NCBI GenBank assembly: GCA_903931945.1
Contig: CAIZEI010000191.1
Location: 1 to 34,253 of the forward strand
From: an uncultured Hyphomicrobiales bacterium
GTDB taxonomy: Bacteria > Pseudomonadota > Alphaproteobacteria > Rhizobiales > Beijerinckiaceae
Length of the DNA stretch: 34,253 nt
Direction of reading: 5' to 3'
This document shows positions 15,778 through 24,132 of this stretch, one piece after another. The notes beneath the pieces were generated by a model that had not been told where the DNA came from, ran no database searches, and saw only the letters and a program-made list of their open reading frames with translations. The position numbers and the translations under genes were made by a program. Every line of letters begins with the position of its first letter. Position 1 is the stretch's first letter.

Positions 15778-16185
15778 CTCCCGAACGAACTCCGCGCAAT
15801 ATGTCCGGCAACATCACATCCTGGCGCGTAGCGGGCCCGAGGTGTTGCGCTGGAATCGTGCGGACCGCCATCGCGCCGCCTATGCAGGCCGATTTGCGCG
15901 ACAAATGCCTGGCTGGAGCGTGCGCTCTACTGGCGCCAAGGCGCTTAGCCTCCTGGTCGTGGGCTGGCCCGGCGAGTCCAGGCGCGCCGTTATCGGAATT
16001 TCCCTGACGGGCGCGGGCGAGCGCCCGGTCGCGCCCTGTTCTGCGACGGCAAGAAGGCGATGACGCTGCGCGGCGCTGGCATCGCCCTAAACCGCGTCAG
16101 ACGGGAATGGACTGCCCGTTCCGCTCTACCTGCCGCGCGCCAATTCGATGTGGAAGCGCCGGACCGGTTCTGGAGCGGCAATATC
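15778..16185. other. gap without recognisable genes
   Basis: Together with the hairpin block that follows, about 710 bp between the cfa operon promoter and the end of the redox-fusion gene carry no recognised coding sequence. This is where the flavin amine oxidase and full DUF1365 genes of related clusters might be expected; no trace of an oxidase FAD motif was found. Confidence 0.4.
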
Positions 16186-16410
16186 ATACCAATAGCGATG
16201 AGTCGACGCTCATGGCTATCGGTATTGTCATCGCAATCTGTTTGCCTGGGCGCGATTTGGCAAAATTGCGAGCGTCTGTTTCCACGCAGTATGTCATACC
16301 AAGGGCGCTTCGGATTGACCGATGGTCAAACCGAAGCATTCGGCGCGTCAGCGCCGGCGCGCGTTCGCGCTTGCCAACGGCGATGTGTCAAGTCACATCG
16401 CCCTTGGTAT
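16186..16410. repeat. intergenic block of nested hairpins
   Basis: Four dyads in 225 bp: 16186-16202 with 16209-16225 (ATACCAATAGCGATGAG and near-complement, 15 of 17 pairs, 6-base loop); an outer pair ATACCAAGGGCG (16296-16307) with CGCCCTTGGTAT (16399-16410); 16307-16320 with 16324-16337 (GCTTCGGATTGACC, loop GAT, one mismatch); and 16381-16387 with 16394-16400 (CGATGTG/CACATCG). Both blocks open with the same ATACCAA word. This looks like a compound intergenic repeat (REP/MITE-like) just past the 3' end of the redox-fusion gene. Confidence 0.65.
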
Positions 16411-16488
16411 CAGAGGCCGCTTGACGAACGCGCACTCCGGCGGCGGGGCTTTGGCCGGTTGATTGCAGCAAGACGGCGGCCAGGTGGA

Positions 16489-19140
16489 TCAGCTATTGAG
16501 AACCTCGTGATGGCCATTACGCAATTGATCGCGAATGGCGCCGAAATCCGCAGGGGTCTGCAAGATTTTTGCGAAGGTTCGTCCGGTGTTGGGCGGCCCG
16601 ACAAAAAGTCCGCCAACGAGTTCGCCATTCCGCAGATGGAGACGCCACCAGGCCCGGTCCGCAGGGCTGGCAGTGATTTCCTCAATGTCTGGCGCGGGAT
16701 TTATGTCGCCGTAACTATGCAAGTCGACACCATCGCATTTCAGCCTCAGCACGATGCGCGGCATGGAGTAAGGCGTCGGGGTCCCGAAGATTGACGAGAC
16801 CGCTGTCCCCGCATGTGCGGCTCCAATCGGCCAAAGCCCGCCCATCGAGCCCGGCACTTCGGCAACATCGCCAATGGCGTAGATATTGGGGTCCCCAGTC
16901 TGCATATTGGCGTTGACCTTGATGCCGCGTCCGGTTTCGAGGCCGGCCTTTGACGCAAGAAACTTGTTCGTTTCAATTCCAAGGCAGGCCACAAAAAGGT
17001 CGGCGCGTACGCGCGGCCCGTGTGAAAGCCAGGCCGAATTGATCGCCGTCGTTCCATCGAAGCGCGTGACCGTGACATCCGTAACGACCTGAACGCCGAT
17101 GCTTTCAAGGTAATTGCTCAGCTTGGCGGCGCCCGGTTCGTCCAGTTGCGCGTTCATCAACCTGTCTGAGCGCTGCAGAATCACGACTTGCAGGCCGAGG
17201 TGGTGCAGCGCATCCGCTGCTTCGACGCCGAGCACGCCGCCTCCGATCACAACGGCGCGTTTGGCGCGTGTTCTTTGCACAAAGGAACGGATGGCTTGCG
17301 CGTCCTCCATTGTCCGAAGCACGAATGCGTTGCTGTATTGCAGGAACTTCGGATCGGGCGACATGGAGCGTGCGCCGGTGGCAAGAATGAGCTTGTCATA
17401 GGGTAATTTGTCACCCGTCGCCAGAACCACCTGCCTGGCTTCCCGGTCGATCCCCGCAGCCACAGTATTGCGCATCACCGTGACATTATTGCTGGTGAAC
17501 CATGTGTCAGGAACAAGTTGAAGGCCATCCATGCCGGAGCCATCGTAAATCAGACGGCCAATCGCCATACGATTGTAGAACTGTGCGGGCTCGTCGGTGA
17601 CCATCGTCACTTCAACCGATCCGCTGTCGCGCCGAAGCGCCTCGGCCGCACTCATGCCAGCGATGCCATTGCCGATGATAACGACGCGTGACACGCCGGC
17701 CAGTTTTGCTTTGTCAATTGTTGTCGGTTTTGCTTTCAACTCCGCCTTGCCCTGGGCGGAATTCGGGTCGCGATCGATCACCACCGGGCCTTTGACCTGG
17801 CATACGCAGGCCAGACGCGCGCGGCCCTCCAGGCCCATACGTCGCAAAGTCGCAAGTTCATCGTCGCCTGGCGGCGAAAGATTCTCACCGCCGTCGCAAA
17901 TGGCCACCGCATCCGCTCCGCAAACGCCCGCGCGGCAGCCGTAATTGATCTTCAAGCCGGCCGACTGGATCGCGTCAAGCAGACTGGCGCCGCTGCCCAC
18001 CTGAAATGTAACGCCGGACGAACGGTCAGTGACTTCCTTGTTGCCGCTGGAGCCAAGGCGCTGTTTCAGAGTTGTTTGGCCCCCGTCGCGCACCGGCTGT
18101 TCCGACTGGCGCCGGGACGCTGCATATTGCAGTTCGCTTCGAAAACCGCTTCCCATGAGGGTCAGCGCGCCAATAACGCCGATGCTCCGCATGGCGTCGG
18201 TCAGCCATGAGGGCGGCGCTGTTCCAAGAAAATAGCAAATGTTGTTGAGGATGGTCGGTCCTGAATACCAGTAGAATATCACCAGGGCGACGGCGCCGAA
18301 TATGGCTGAAATCCGGAATGGATTGACGGGAATGAAACTCGTCGCAAGTCCATAGACGCCAACCGAAGCACAGCAGGCGCCGAGTATAATCAGGATATGC
18401 AAGGGTTCGCCGTAGTCAGGCATGAATGTTGGCGCAACGCCCTGACTGAAATAGCCGATAATCAGCCCTGGCAAGAGGCCCATGAAAAAACGACGCTGGC
18501 TCGCATAGCGCGGATCGTCGTCATAGACGTCGCTGAAAATCGCAGCGCGCGGATTGAAGTCGTAACAATTTTTTTGGCAACCGACGCACGGCGTGCAATA
18601 ACCGTTAGGCAATACGACAATGGGCGCTTGCCCGTAGGTGCGCTGGATCGGCCCCAGTGGACAGAACGTTCCGCACCACCCGCTGCGTCCCTTGAAAAAA
18701 AGGCCCCCGGTGAACGCAAGCGCCAAAGCGACGATAATCACAATGGCGACGATCAGACCGTTTTGATTCAGAATCGGGCCGCGAATCGCCACAGGCCCGA
18801 TAAAGCCGATCAGCGCAATTGTGAAAGCGTAGGATTTGGCCATCTCCGGTAATGTGCGTTCCTGCGAGAAGCCGTACATTCGCGGAATCTGATTGAGGAA
18901 AGCCATCGGACAAATCTGACGCCAGAGCCCGGGAATGATAACCAGCGTGATCGGCACCGAGGGAATCACGATTCCCCAGAAAACCTTGAGCCCTATATCC
19001 GGAGCGAACGCCAGCAAAGCAGCGAGGCCAATCGTGCCTGCCAGAACAACGCTGCGGGCGACGTACCAGAACGTCATCGGCAGCGGCTGTTTGAGCCGCG
19101 TATAATTGTCAAAAAACTTTGTCTGAGTGGCGAGAGTCAC
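16489..19140 (-). CDS. polyferredoxin membrane / 2Fe-2S / FAD-NAD(P)H reductase fusion
   Basis: An 883-residue three-part redox protein. Residues 1-340 have six or more membrane helices and NapH-like iron-sulfur motifs: CGTFCPLGP (Cys156, Cys160) and YCTPCVGCQKNC (Cys182, 185, 188, 192). Residues 375-460 form a 2Fe-2S ferredoxin-like domain, GCRAGVCGADAVAIC (Cys402, Cys407) and RLACVCQV (Cys445, Cys447); the third Cys of the usual CX4CX2C is Asp410 here. Residues 484-883 form an NAD(P)H-FAD reductase of the NirB/rubredoxin-reductase class, with GNGIAGMSAAEAL, VVIGGGVLGVEAADAL and IYAIGDVAEV. It could move electrons from NAD(P)H through FAD and Fe-S centres to a membrane acceptor, or the reverse. 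The start is a GTG at 19140. It is last in a row with a CNB protein, an FHA_C protein and an ACP. Confidence 0.88.
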   Translation of the reverse strand: MTLATQTKFFDNYTRLKQPLPMTFWYVARSVVLAGTIGLAALLAFAPDIGLKVFWGIVIPSVPITLVIIPGLWRQICPMAFLNQIPRMYGFSQERTLPEMAKSYAFTIALIGFIGPVAIRGPILNQNGLIVAIVIIVALALAFTGGLFFKGRSGWCGTFCPLGPIQRTYGQAPIVVLPNGYCTPCVGCQKNCYDFNPRAAIFSDVYDDDPRYASQRRFFMGLLPGLIIGYFSQGVAPTFMPDYGEPLHILIILGACCASVGVYGLATSFIPVNPFRISAIFGAVALVIFYWYSGPTILNNICYFLGTAPPSWLTDAMRSIGVIGALTLMGSGFRSELQYAASRRQSEQPVRDGGQTTLKQRLGSSGNKEVTDRSSGVTFQVGSGASLLDAIQSAGLKINYGCRAGVCGADAVAICDGGENLSPPGDDELATLRRMGLEGRARLACVCQVKGPVVIDRDPNSAQGKAELKAKPTTIDKAKLAGVSRVVIIGNGIAGMSAAEALRRDSGSVEVTMVTDEPAQFYNRMAIGRLIYDGSGMDGLQLVPDTWFTSNNVTVMRNTVAAGIDREARQVVLATGDKLPYDKLILATGARSMSPDPKFLQYSNAFVLRTMEDAQAIRSFVQRTRAKRAVVIGGGVLGVEAADALHHLGLQVVILQRSDRLMNAQLDEPGAAKLSNYLESIGVQVVTDVTVTRFDGTTAINSAWLSHGPRVRADLFVACLGIETNKFLASKAGLETGRGIKVNANMQTGDPNIYAIGDVAEVPGSMGGLWPIGAAHAGTAVSSIFGTPTPYSMPRIVLRLKCDGVDLHSYGDINPAPDIEEITASPADRAWWRLHLRNGELVGGLFVGPPNTGRTFAKILQTPADFGAIRDQLRNGHHEVLNS

Positions 19141-19174
19141 GCGAGTCCATCCATGCCAGTGTTGGTAGCGATAC

Positions 19175-19642
19175 CTACGGAATCGGTTCGTGCTTTCTTA
19201 AACGCATGGCAACGTTGGCGCCTATATCGGACAGTAGCGCGATCGCGATCCGTGGCTGCCAGGCGGCCAGTTGCTCGAATATATCCTTGCTCACCATCAA
19301 GACTTCGACCGGCCCTTTGGCGATGACATTTGAGCCACGGGGGGCTCCATCGAGAAACGAGACGATACCGAAGACGCCCCCTTCGCTCAGCGTAGCGAGT
19401 TTAGAGCTCAAAGCGCCCGGTTCCGGCGCGACAATTTCGACCGATCCCGAAACAATAAAGTAGATCGCGCGATCGGTATCCTGGGCCTTGATGATATGCG
19501 CCCCGGCCTGATACTTTCGCCGCGCAGCCAGAGAAATCAGCTGGTCACAGTCTGCATCGCGCAGGCTGCCCAGAATCGCGCGGTTGCTTTCGACTGCCGA
19601 GTCTCCGGCTGCGTCGTCGTAACGAAAAAAGTTTTGCGCCAT
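19175..19642 (-). CDS. cyclic-nucleotide-binding domain protein (no HTH)
   Basis: A 155-residue protein that is essentially one cyclic-nucleotide-binding (CAP effector) domain. It shows ARRKYQAGAHIIKAQDTDRAIYFIVSGSVEI, then GGVFGIVSFLDGAPRGSNVIAKGPVEVLMVSKDIFEQL. The phosphate-binding cassette area FGIVSFLDGAPRGSNV keeps a Glu-free variant of FGExxLL...RxAxV, so nucleotide specificity is uncertain. There is no C-terminal winged helix, so it is not a Crp/Fnr transcription factor; it more likely controls its neighbours by protein contact. The ATG at 19642 follows GGAGATATT. Spacing is 39 bp after the FHA_C gene and 34 bp before the redox fusion, consistent with one operon. Confidence 0.85.
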   Translation of the reverse strand: MAQNFFRYDDAAGDSAVESNRAILGSLRDADCDQLISLAARRKYQAGAHIIKAQDTDRAIYFIVSGSVEIVAPEPGALSSKLATLSEGGVFGIVSFLDGAPRGSNVIAKGPVEVLMVSKDIFEQLAAWQPRIAIALLSDIGANVAMRLRKHEPIP

Positions 19643-19681
19643 AATATCTCCAGATCTAATGATTTTGCATGCCGTAAGGTT

Positions 19682-20272
19682 TCAATTCGAGTTGCTGTCA
19701 TATGCATCGGCCATGTGCAGCTTGAAAGCTTCCACAAAGCCCTCGGGCCAGCTGGATCCAAAGCCTTGCCAAATGGAGCCATACATCTCCCACAATCGCG
19801 CCTTTTGACCCTCCGGAGATCCAGAGGACGGCGTGGCGCCTTTCAAGGTTGCCGGATCAAGGTTCTCGCCGAGCGTTTGTGCGGCGGTGAGCGCAGCAGA
19901 GAGAATATTCCGTTGATGCCCCTTGAGTTCGGCAAAACCCTGCTGAATTGACGCCTGAGCCTCGCTGCCGCCCGACAGGAGCATCGAGAGCACCGCGTCA
20001 GGGGCAGAGGATGCATATTTCAGCGCGTTGCCGTGCAATCCGCGTGGCATGAGCAACTTCCGGCTACCCAATGTTCTGCCGGCGCGGGCGCGTTCGTCAA
20101 GCATGTCTTTTGCGCCGGAGGCAAGTTCGCTCGCGATCCTGCCAAGTCTCTCTCCCAGTTCGACAGGGTCCAGGCCTGCGAACCGATCCGCTGACACGCC
20201 GAGCCCCTTCGCCAGAGCGGCTAAAAATTCATTCCTGCCGGAATCCGCCAGCGGCGCGGGCGCGGCAACCAT
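19682..20272 (-). CDS. T6SS-type FHA C-terminal domain protein (TagH/ImpI tail)
   Basis: A 196-residue protein resembling the conserved C-terminal domain of type VI secretion FHA proteins (TagH/ImpI): FLAALAKGLGV...LGERLGRIASELASGAKDML, then LGSRKLLMPRGLHGNALKYASSAPDAVLSMLLSG, QQGFAELKGHQRNILSAALTAA and KARLWEMYGSIWQGF. The phosphothreonine-binding FHA domain itself is absent. The ATG at 20272 is internal to a longer open frame that runs back to about 20505 as a Pro/Ala-rich linker with no start codon, so the true N-terminus may come through a frameshift from an ATG at 20487. No T6SS sheath, Hcp or VgrG genes are near. It is presumably a scaffold in this redox locus. Confidence 0.65.
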   Translation of the reverse strand: MVAAPAPLADSGRNEFLAALAKGLGVSADRFAGLDPVELGERLGRIASELASGAKDMLDERARAGRTLGSRKLLMPRGLHGNALKYASSAPDAVLSMLLSGGSEAQASIQQGFAELKGHQRNILSAALTAAQTLGENLDPATLKGATPSSGSPEGQKARLWEMYGSIWQGFGSSWPEGFVEAFKLHMADAYDSNSN

Positions 20273-20487
20273 TTGCGCCGGCTGCGCGGCGACGACCGAC
20301 TGGGCTGGCGCGGGCTGCGGCGGAAGGGCTGGAGGAGGATCCCAAGTAGAGATCGCGGGTGCAGGAGCCTGTGCTGGAGGCGGCGGCGGAGCTCGCGGGT
20401 GTCGACGGTCCGGTCGCCATCCAGGAGGAGGCCCTTTGCAAAATCTGCGAGACAGGCGTTGTCCGTGCGAATGTCAGGCAGGAGCAC
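20273..20487 (-). other. linker region with probable frameshift, between ACP and FHA_C genes
   Basis: An ATG at 20487, overlapping the end of the ACP gene by 14 bases, opens a frame starting MLLPDIRTDNACLADFAKGL and continuing LLDGDRTVDTRELRRR. It then turns into Arg-rich noise, while a neighbouring frame becomes a Pro/Ala-rich linker leading into the FHA_C domain. One frameshift in the CCGCCGCCGCCT tract (about 20375-20390) would join the two into a ~268-residue protein. The N-terminal piece also faintly recalls the start of AMP-binding ligases, so a deletion fusion is possible. Confidence 0.4.
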
Positions 20488-20719
20488 GTTCGTATGCCCG
20501 GACGAAATCGCCGAATGTCACCGGCAGCGCGACCTCGTCGGATACGCTGAAGGGGTCGATGCCCGTCTTTTCTTCAAGCCTGGCGGAGAGCACTGCAAAG
20601 CACAGCGAGTCCAGCCCCATGTTCAGAAGCGACGTGTTGTCTGTCAAAGGCGCCAAAGTCTTTTTGTGCGCGGATGCGATTTGTTGCATTTCTTCGATAA
20701 TTAACGCACGCGTCTGCAT
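20474..20719 (-). CDS. acyl carrier protein
   Basis: An 81-residue acyl/peptidyl carrier protein. The phosphopantetheine attachment site is LLNMGLDSLCFAVLSARLEE, with Ser in the DSL motif at about residue 38, followed by the usual helix III region DPFSVSDEVALPVTFGDFVRAYE. The ATG at 20719 has GGAGG six bases upstream. It is the first gene of the row ACP - FHA_C - CNB - redox fusion and is not the housekeeping fatty-acid ACP, as fab genes are absent. It probably carries a special acyl or aminoacyl group for this locus; the loading enzyme is not in the window. Confidence 0.88.
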   Translation of the reverse strand: MQTRALIIEEMQQIASAHKKTLAPLTDNTSLLNMGLDSLCFAVLSARLEEKTGIDPFSVSDEVALPVTFGDFVRAYERAPA

Positions 20720-20759
20720 GTGCAGCCTCCAGCCGGAGTGAACCCGGTCGCAATCTTAG

Positions 20760-20801
20760 TCATCAAGGCATAACTAATCTCTTAATTTTCGGCCTTGATG
20801 A
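20760..20801. promoter_or_regulatory. inverted repeat upstream of the ACP operon
   Basis: TCATCAAGGC (20760-20769) and its perfect complement GCCTTGATGA (20792-20801) flank a 22-bp AT-rich spacer, 41 bp before the ACP start. Position and symmetry suit an operator over the promoter. The rest of 20720-21035 shows nothing recognisable. Confidence 0.4.
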
Positions 20802-21035
20802 CAGGGCTTGTCTGCATCCAGACTATCGATGGTTTCCTTCACCGGATGCGTATCTACGCCACCTGCAATCCGCTCTGGGGACATGGCGCGGAATTGATAC
20901 AGTTTGAACCAGCGCTATCTGATCAGGCGCAGGGGGGGCGTCGCCGAGCGCCTTCGAATGGCGGTCGGCGGCGATGGCGACGCGACAGGCGCCGGTCGTT
21001 GAGATGGCGCATCGATGAATGTCGTGAGCATAATT

Positions 21036-22733
21036 TCAGTGTGAAACAACAGCCGGGGAAAGCCCAACCGCGCTGCTCAAGGCAAACGCGCTTCGCTCTG
21101 CAACGATTTCCACAATGACGGAAGCATGATGTGTCGCCCCCGAGTCGCTGACAGAAGCGACATCGATGCGATGAACGCCATCCGCCAGATCAGTTGGCAT
21201 CGGCGCGACCCACAGATGCCCGGTATTTACGGCTTTGACCCACGGTTTGATGACATCGCCGTTGCGGCGATATTCCGCCGCCACGAATGGATCAGGTTGC
21301 GATTTCTGACGCATGGCGAACGGGGGCCTGTTTGAAATGGAACAGGAGACCGAAGTGCGCGGACCGCCTTCGAAAATGTTGACGATGATATCGGCGTGGG
21401 GGATTTGCTCGCGCGTCAACGCAGGCCCCAGCAGGCGCCTTGCTTCTCCGACCTCATTGGCGCGTTCAGACAAAACAATTCGCAGCCCACGCCCACGCGC
21501 GCCATGGGTCGGGCGGAATTGCGTTGCGCAGCGCGCGCCATCGACCGACAGAATGTAATATCCCGCTGGCGATCCGTCACAGCAATCGGCCAGCGCGACG
21601 CCGCGCTCGTCGAAGGGTCCGCTCCACCAGGAGCCACAAACCGTCGCCAGCACCTGATGGCGATGCGCGCTGCGTTCAGGCGCGTCGGCGTCTGGCAAAA
21701 TATAGCGTGTCTCGCTCATATGCGTATGACCGGAATAACTCACGCAACGGCGGTCCCCGATAATGCGCAGGAGTTCTGCCGTGTCCGCGATTGCAATGTG
21801 GCGCCCTGAACTGTCGCGCCGCGATTTCAACGGGATATGCATTGAAAGAACAACGAGCTGATCGGCGGGCGTGTGCTTCAATACATTGGCGACAAACTGC
21901 AATTGAATGGAGTCTAAGGCGTCGTGATAGTCGCCCATTTGCTCGGGCTGCGCCGGATCGGCGCCATGATAAACGATATTGTCGAGGACGATGAACAGGG
22001 CGCCGCCATATTCGAACGCGTAATGCGTCGGACCGAATGTGCGTTTGAATGTTTCGCGCGCGTAGCGGTCGTCCGGAGCTTCATAATTCAGATCGTGATT
22101 GCCGATGGCGCTGTACCAGGGAGCGCCGATCTGCCCGATCAATGCATTGATGCGCGGATAAAGCGCGTGATTGTCGCCGGTGATATCGCCAAGCGTGATG
22201 CCGAACGCGGCTTTGGTTGCGCCAATTGCGGGCAGCAATCCATCGCGAATGAAATTGACCTCCGCATGCGTTTCCGGTTGCGGGTCCGCGAGCAGAATGG
22301 CGTCGAACCTTGTCGGTTCATCTGCGCGGGTCAGATGGAAGTCGAGCGACTCCGGCAAGGGCCCCGTCGGCGCGATTCCGGGACCTGACAGGTCCAGTTC
22401 CGGCGGCGTGCCAAGAGGTTGATGGATCCGGTAGAACCGCGCCAGATTTGTTTCCGGATCGAGTGGAACCGCATAGCCTGTGGGCTTGATGACCGAGATG
22501 ATGGCGTCGCCATTGCAGCTGATTGCGTAGCGCCCATCTTCATCAGTGGAAACGATGTCGCGGCCATTGGTGACGAGAACGCCGCCTAACCCTGCGCCGT
22601 CGGCGCGCACAACGCCGGTTGCCGTAACGGGCGAGCTTTGTCCGGCGCCTGCGCCCGACGCTGGAAGCGTCAGCGCCGCGGCAACGGAGCATTGCAACAT
22701 TTCACGCCGGGTGAGCGTAATGGAATTCATCAT
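21036..22733 (-). CDS. Tat-exported calcineurin-like phosphoesterase
   Basis: A 565-residue secreted metallophosphoesterase. The N-terminus LTRREMLQCSVAAALTLP is a twin-arginine signal. An MetallophosN-like beta domain (VTATGVVRADGAGLGGVLVTNG) follows, then the catalytic domain with LLADPQPE, LGDITGDN, IGNHDLNYE, SMHIPL and SGHTHMSE, i.e. the dimetal ligands of the calcineurin family, and a C-terminal MetallophosC-like domain. It would release phosphate from extracellular esters. The ATG at 22733 has AGGAG seven bases upstream. It lies 92 bp after tonB in the same direction and probably belongs to the Pho-controlled receptor operon. Confidence 0.9.
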   Translation of the reverse strand: MMNSITLTRREMLQCSVAAALTLPASGAGAGQSSPVTATGVVRADGAGLGGVLVTNGRDIVSTDEDGRYAISCNGDAIISVIKPTGYAVPLDPETNLARFYRIHQPLGTPPELDLSGPGIAPTGPLPESLDFHLTRADEPTRFDAILLADPQPETHAEVNFIRDGLLPAIGATKAAFGITLGDITGDNHALYPRINALIGQIGAPWYSAIGNHDLNYEAPDDRYARETFKRTFGPTHYAFEYGGALFIVLDNIVYHGADPAQPEQMGDYHDALDSIQLQFVANVLKHTPADQLVVLSMHIPLKSRRDSSGRHIAIADTAELLRIIGDRRCVSYSGHTHMSETRYILPDADAPERSAHRHQVLATVCGSWWSGPFDERGVALADCCDGSPAGYYILSVDGARCATQFRPTHGARGRGLRIVLSERANEVGEARRLLGPALTREQIPHADIIVNIFEGGPRTSVSCSISNRPPFAMRQKSQPDPFVAAEYRRNGDVIKPWVKAVNTGHLWVAPMPTDLADGVHRIDVASVSDSGATHHASVIVEIVAERSAFALSSAVGLSPAVVSH

Positions 22734-22825
22734 TGGACCGCTCCTGTTGTGAAACGGTCGCATGACTGAGTCGTTCGTCAGTCGTGTGAATCCGGGATGA
22801 CGGATTTACGAAAGCGGACTTTACT

Positions 22826-23629
22826 TTAGCCGCCGTGCATCCTGACGCTGCCAGCAAAGGCGCCGCCCGGCGGAGGACCAGGATGCGCCGAGCGCACAAC
22901 GCGCAGGGCCCAGGAATCGAGCTCTGGATTGCCGGAAGACGATGTCACATAGGCCGCGAGAATGCCGCCGGATGCGCCGACAGAAAAGCCGACGCCGACG
23001 GAACCTTCCGCAGGCGCTGTTCCGCGCCGCGCGCCGATGGCCGCCCTGACGCGCGCCGAATAACTGGCGCGCGATGCTGCGCTCGACTGCTGGGAATGCT
23101 CTCCGCTGCGCGCATGGCGCGCGACTTGCGCCACAGCCGGGCGCGGCTTGGGTTTGGGTTTCGGTTGCGGCCTGGGCTCGACATATTTCTGGATCAAGGG
23201 AGCGTCCGGCGACTCGACTTTCGGCGGCTCGGCGGCGACCGGCGGCGGCGGCTCGGGCGGCATGTCGGGAGGCGCGTCCACCGGCGGATCCGGCGGCGGA
23301 TCGGGAGTGGGTTCAGGGGGCGTCGGATCGGGTGGCGGCGGCGTGAGGTCCGGTTCAACCGTGGGGTCCGGAGGCGTTTCGACCGCCTTCACTTCTTCCT
23401 GCGCCATCGTATCGGGCGCAGCCGCCATATCCTCTGGCGTTGTATCGCCCTGCGGCGGGGCAATATCGACCTCGATCGAGTCTTCCGCCGAGGGTAGCTG
23501 AGCCGCAGGAATATGCACAAGAAACAGCGCGCTCGCATGCAAAGCCGCCACAACGGCAAAGGCGACCGGACGAAGCCAGGGCGAACTTGCGGCGGGGTTG
23601 TCCGATGTCATGACGAAGGCCGCTGTCAC
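22826..23629 (-). CDS. tonB: energy transducer TonB
   Basis: A ~267-residue TonB: one N-terminal membrane anchor (PVAFAVVAALHASALFLVHI), a long periplasmic Pro-rich spacer with Asp-Pro and Glu-Pro repeats (about 65-150) and Lys-Pro repeats (QPKPKPKPRP), then a C-terminal domain (SYSARVRAAIGARRGTAP...SSGNPELDSWALRVVRSAHPGPPP). It transmits proton-motive energy to the outer-membrane receptor. GTG 23629 overlaps the exbD stop (GTGA); ATG 23611 is the alternative start. Third gene of exbB-exbD-tonB. The long plus-strand frames across it are codon shadows of the Pro repeats. Confidence 0.93.
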   Translation of the reverse strand: MTAAFVMTSDNPAASSPWLRPVAFAVVAALHASALFLVHIPAAQLPSAEDSIEVDIAPPQGDTTPEDMAAAPDTMAQEEVKAVETPPDPTVEPDLTPPPPDPTPPEPTPDPPPDPPVDAPPDMPPEPPPPVAAEPPKVESPDAPLIQKYVEPRPQPKPKPKPRPAVAQVARHARSGEHSQQSSAASRASYSARVRAAIGARRGTAPAEGSVGVGFSVGASGGILAAYVTSSSGNPELDSWALRVVRSAHPGPPPGGAFAGSVRMHGG

Positions 23630-24132
23630 CGCGTGGCGGCCGTTACGCGCGCAGCGGACGATATCGCCGCTGTCGTTTGTGGTTCTGGCGAAGGCGTCTG
23701 CGCCGCGGCGCGCGCCTTCGGGTCGGACACAAGGGCAATGTGGGTCATTCCATTGGACGCAAGCAGGTCGAGAACAGCGATGATCGAGCCATAATTGGCC
23801 GCCGTGTCGGCGCGCACCTGAATGACGCGGGTCAGGTCGCCTTCGGTCTTGCCCTGCAGCACGCCCACCAGATCTTCGATGTCGATTTGATCGCCAGCGA
23901 CCGCGATTGTCCCTTCCTTGGTCACCGACACGACAATCGGGTCCTTCGGATTGACGGGTTGCGCGGCCTTGGCCTGCGGCAGATCGACCTTGAGGCCCTG
24001 CGCCAGCATCGGCGCGGTGATCATGAACACGATCAGCAGCACGAGCATGACATCAACGAGCGGCGTCACATTGATATCGGCGAGGGGACGGTGCTGGCCG
24101 AAACCCCCGGATTTTTGCACTGAAAAGGCCAT
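23626..24132 (-). CDS. exbD: biopolymer transport protein ExbD
   Basis: A 168-residue ExbD: one membrane helix near the N-terminus carrying DINVTPLVDVMLVLLIVFMIT, with the proton-conducting Asp at about residue 27, then the periplasmic domain (LKVDLPQAKA...VIQVRADTAANYGSIIAVLDLLASNGMTHIALVSDP). The last ~35 residues are a low-complexity tail longer than in E. coli ExbD. Its ATG overlaps the exbB stop (TGATG) and its stop overlaps the tonB start, so the three genes are translationally coupled. It works with ExbB as the motor for TonB. Confidence 0.95.
   Translation of the reverse strand: MAFSVQKSGGFGQHRPLADINVTPLVDVMLVLLIVFMITAPMLAQGLKVDLPQAKAAQPVNPKDPIVVSVTKEGTIAVAGDQIDIEDLVGVLQGKTEGDLTRVIQVRADTAANYGSIIAVLDLLASNGMTHIALVSDPKARAAAQTPSPEPQTTAAISSAARVTAATR

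Noticed and set aside
19175-19642. Crp/Fnr transcription factor
   Set aside because: The protein ends after the effector domain; there is no helix-turn-helix.
19682-20272. Evidence for a type VI secretion locus
   Set aside because: Only the FHA C-terminal domain is present; no Tss sheath, baseplate, Hcp, VgrG or ClpV genes are nearby.
22835-23501. Gly/Arg-rich plus-strand frames opposite tonB
   Set aside because: Low-complexity mirror images of the TonB proline repeats.
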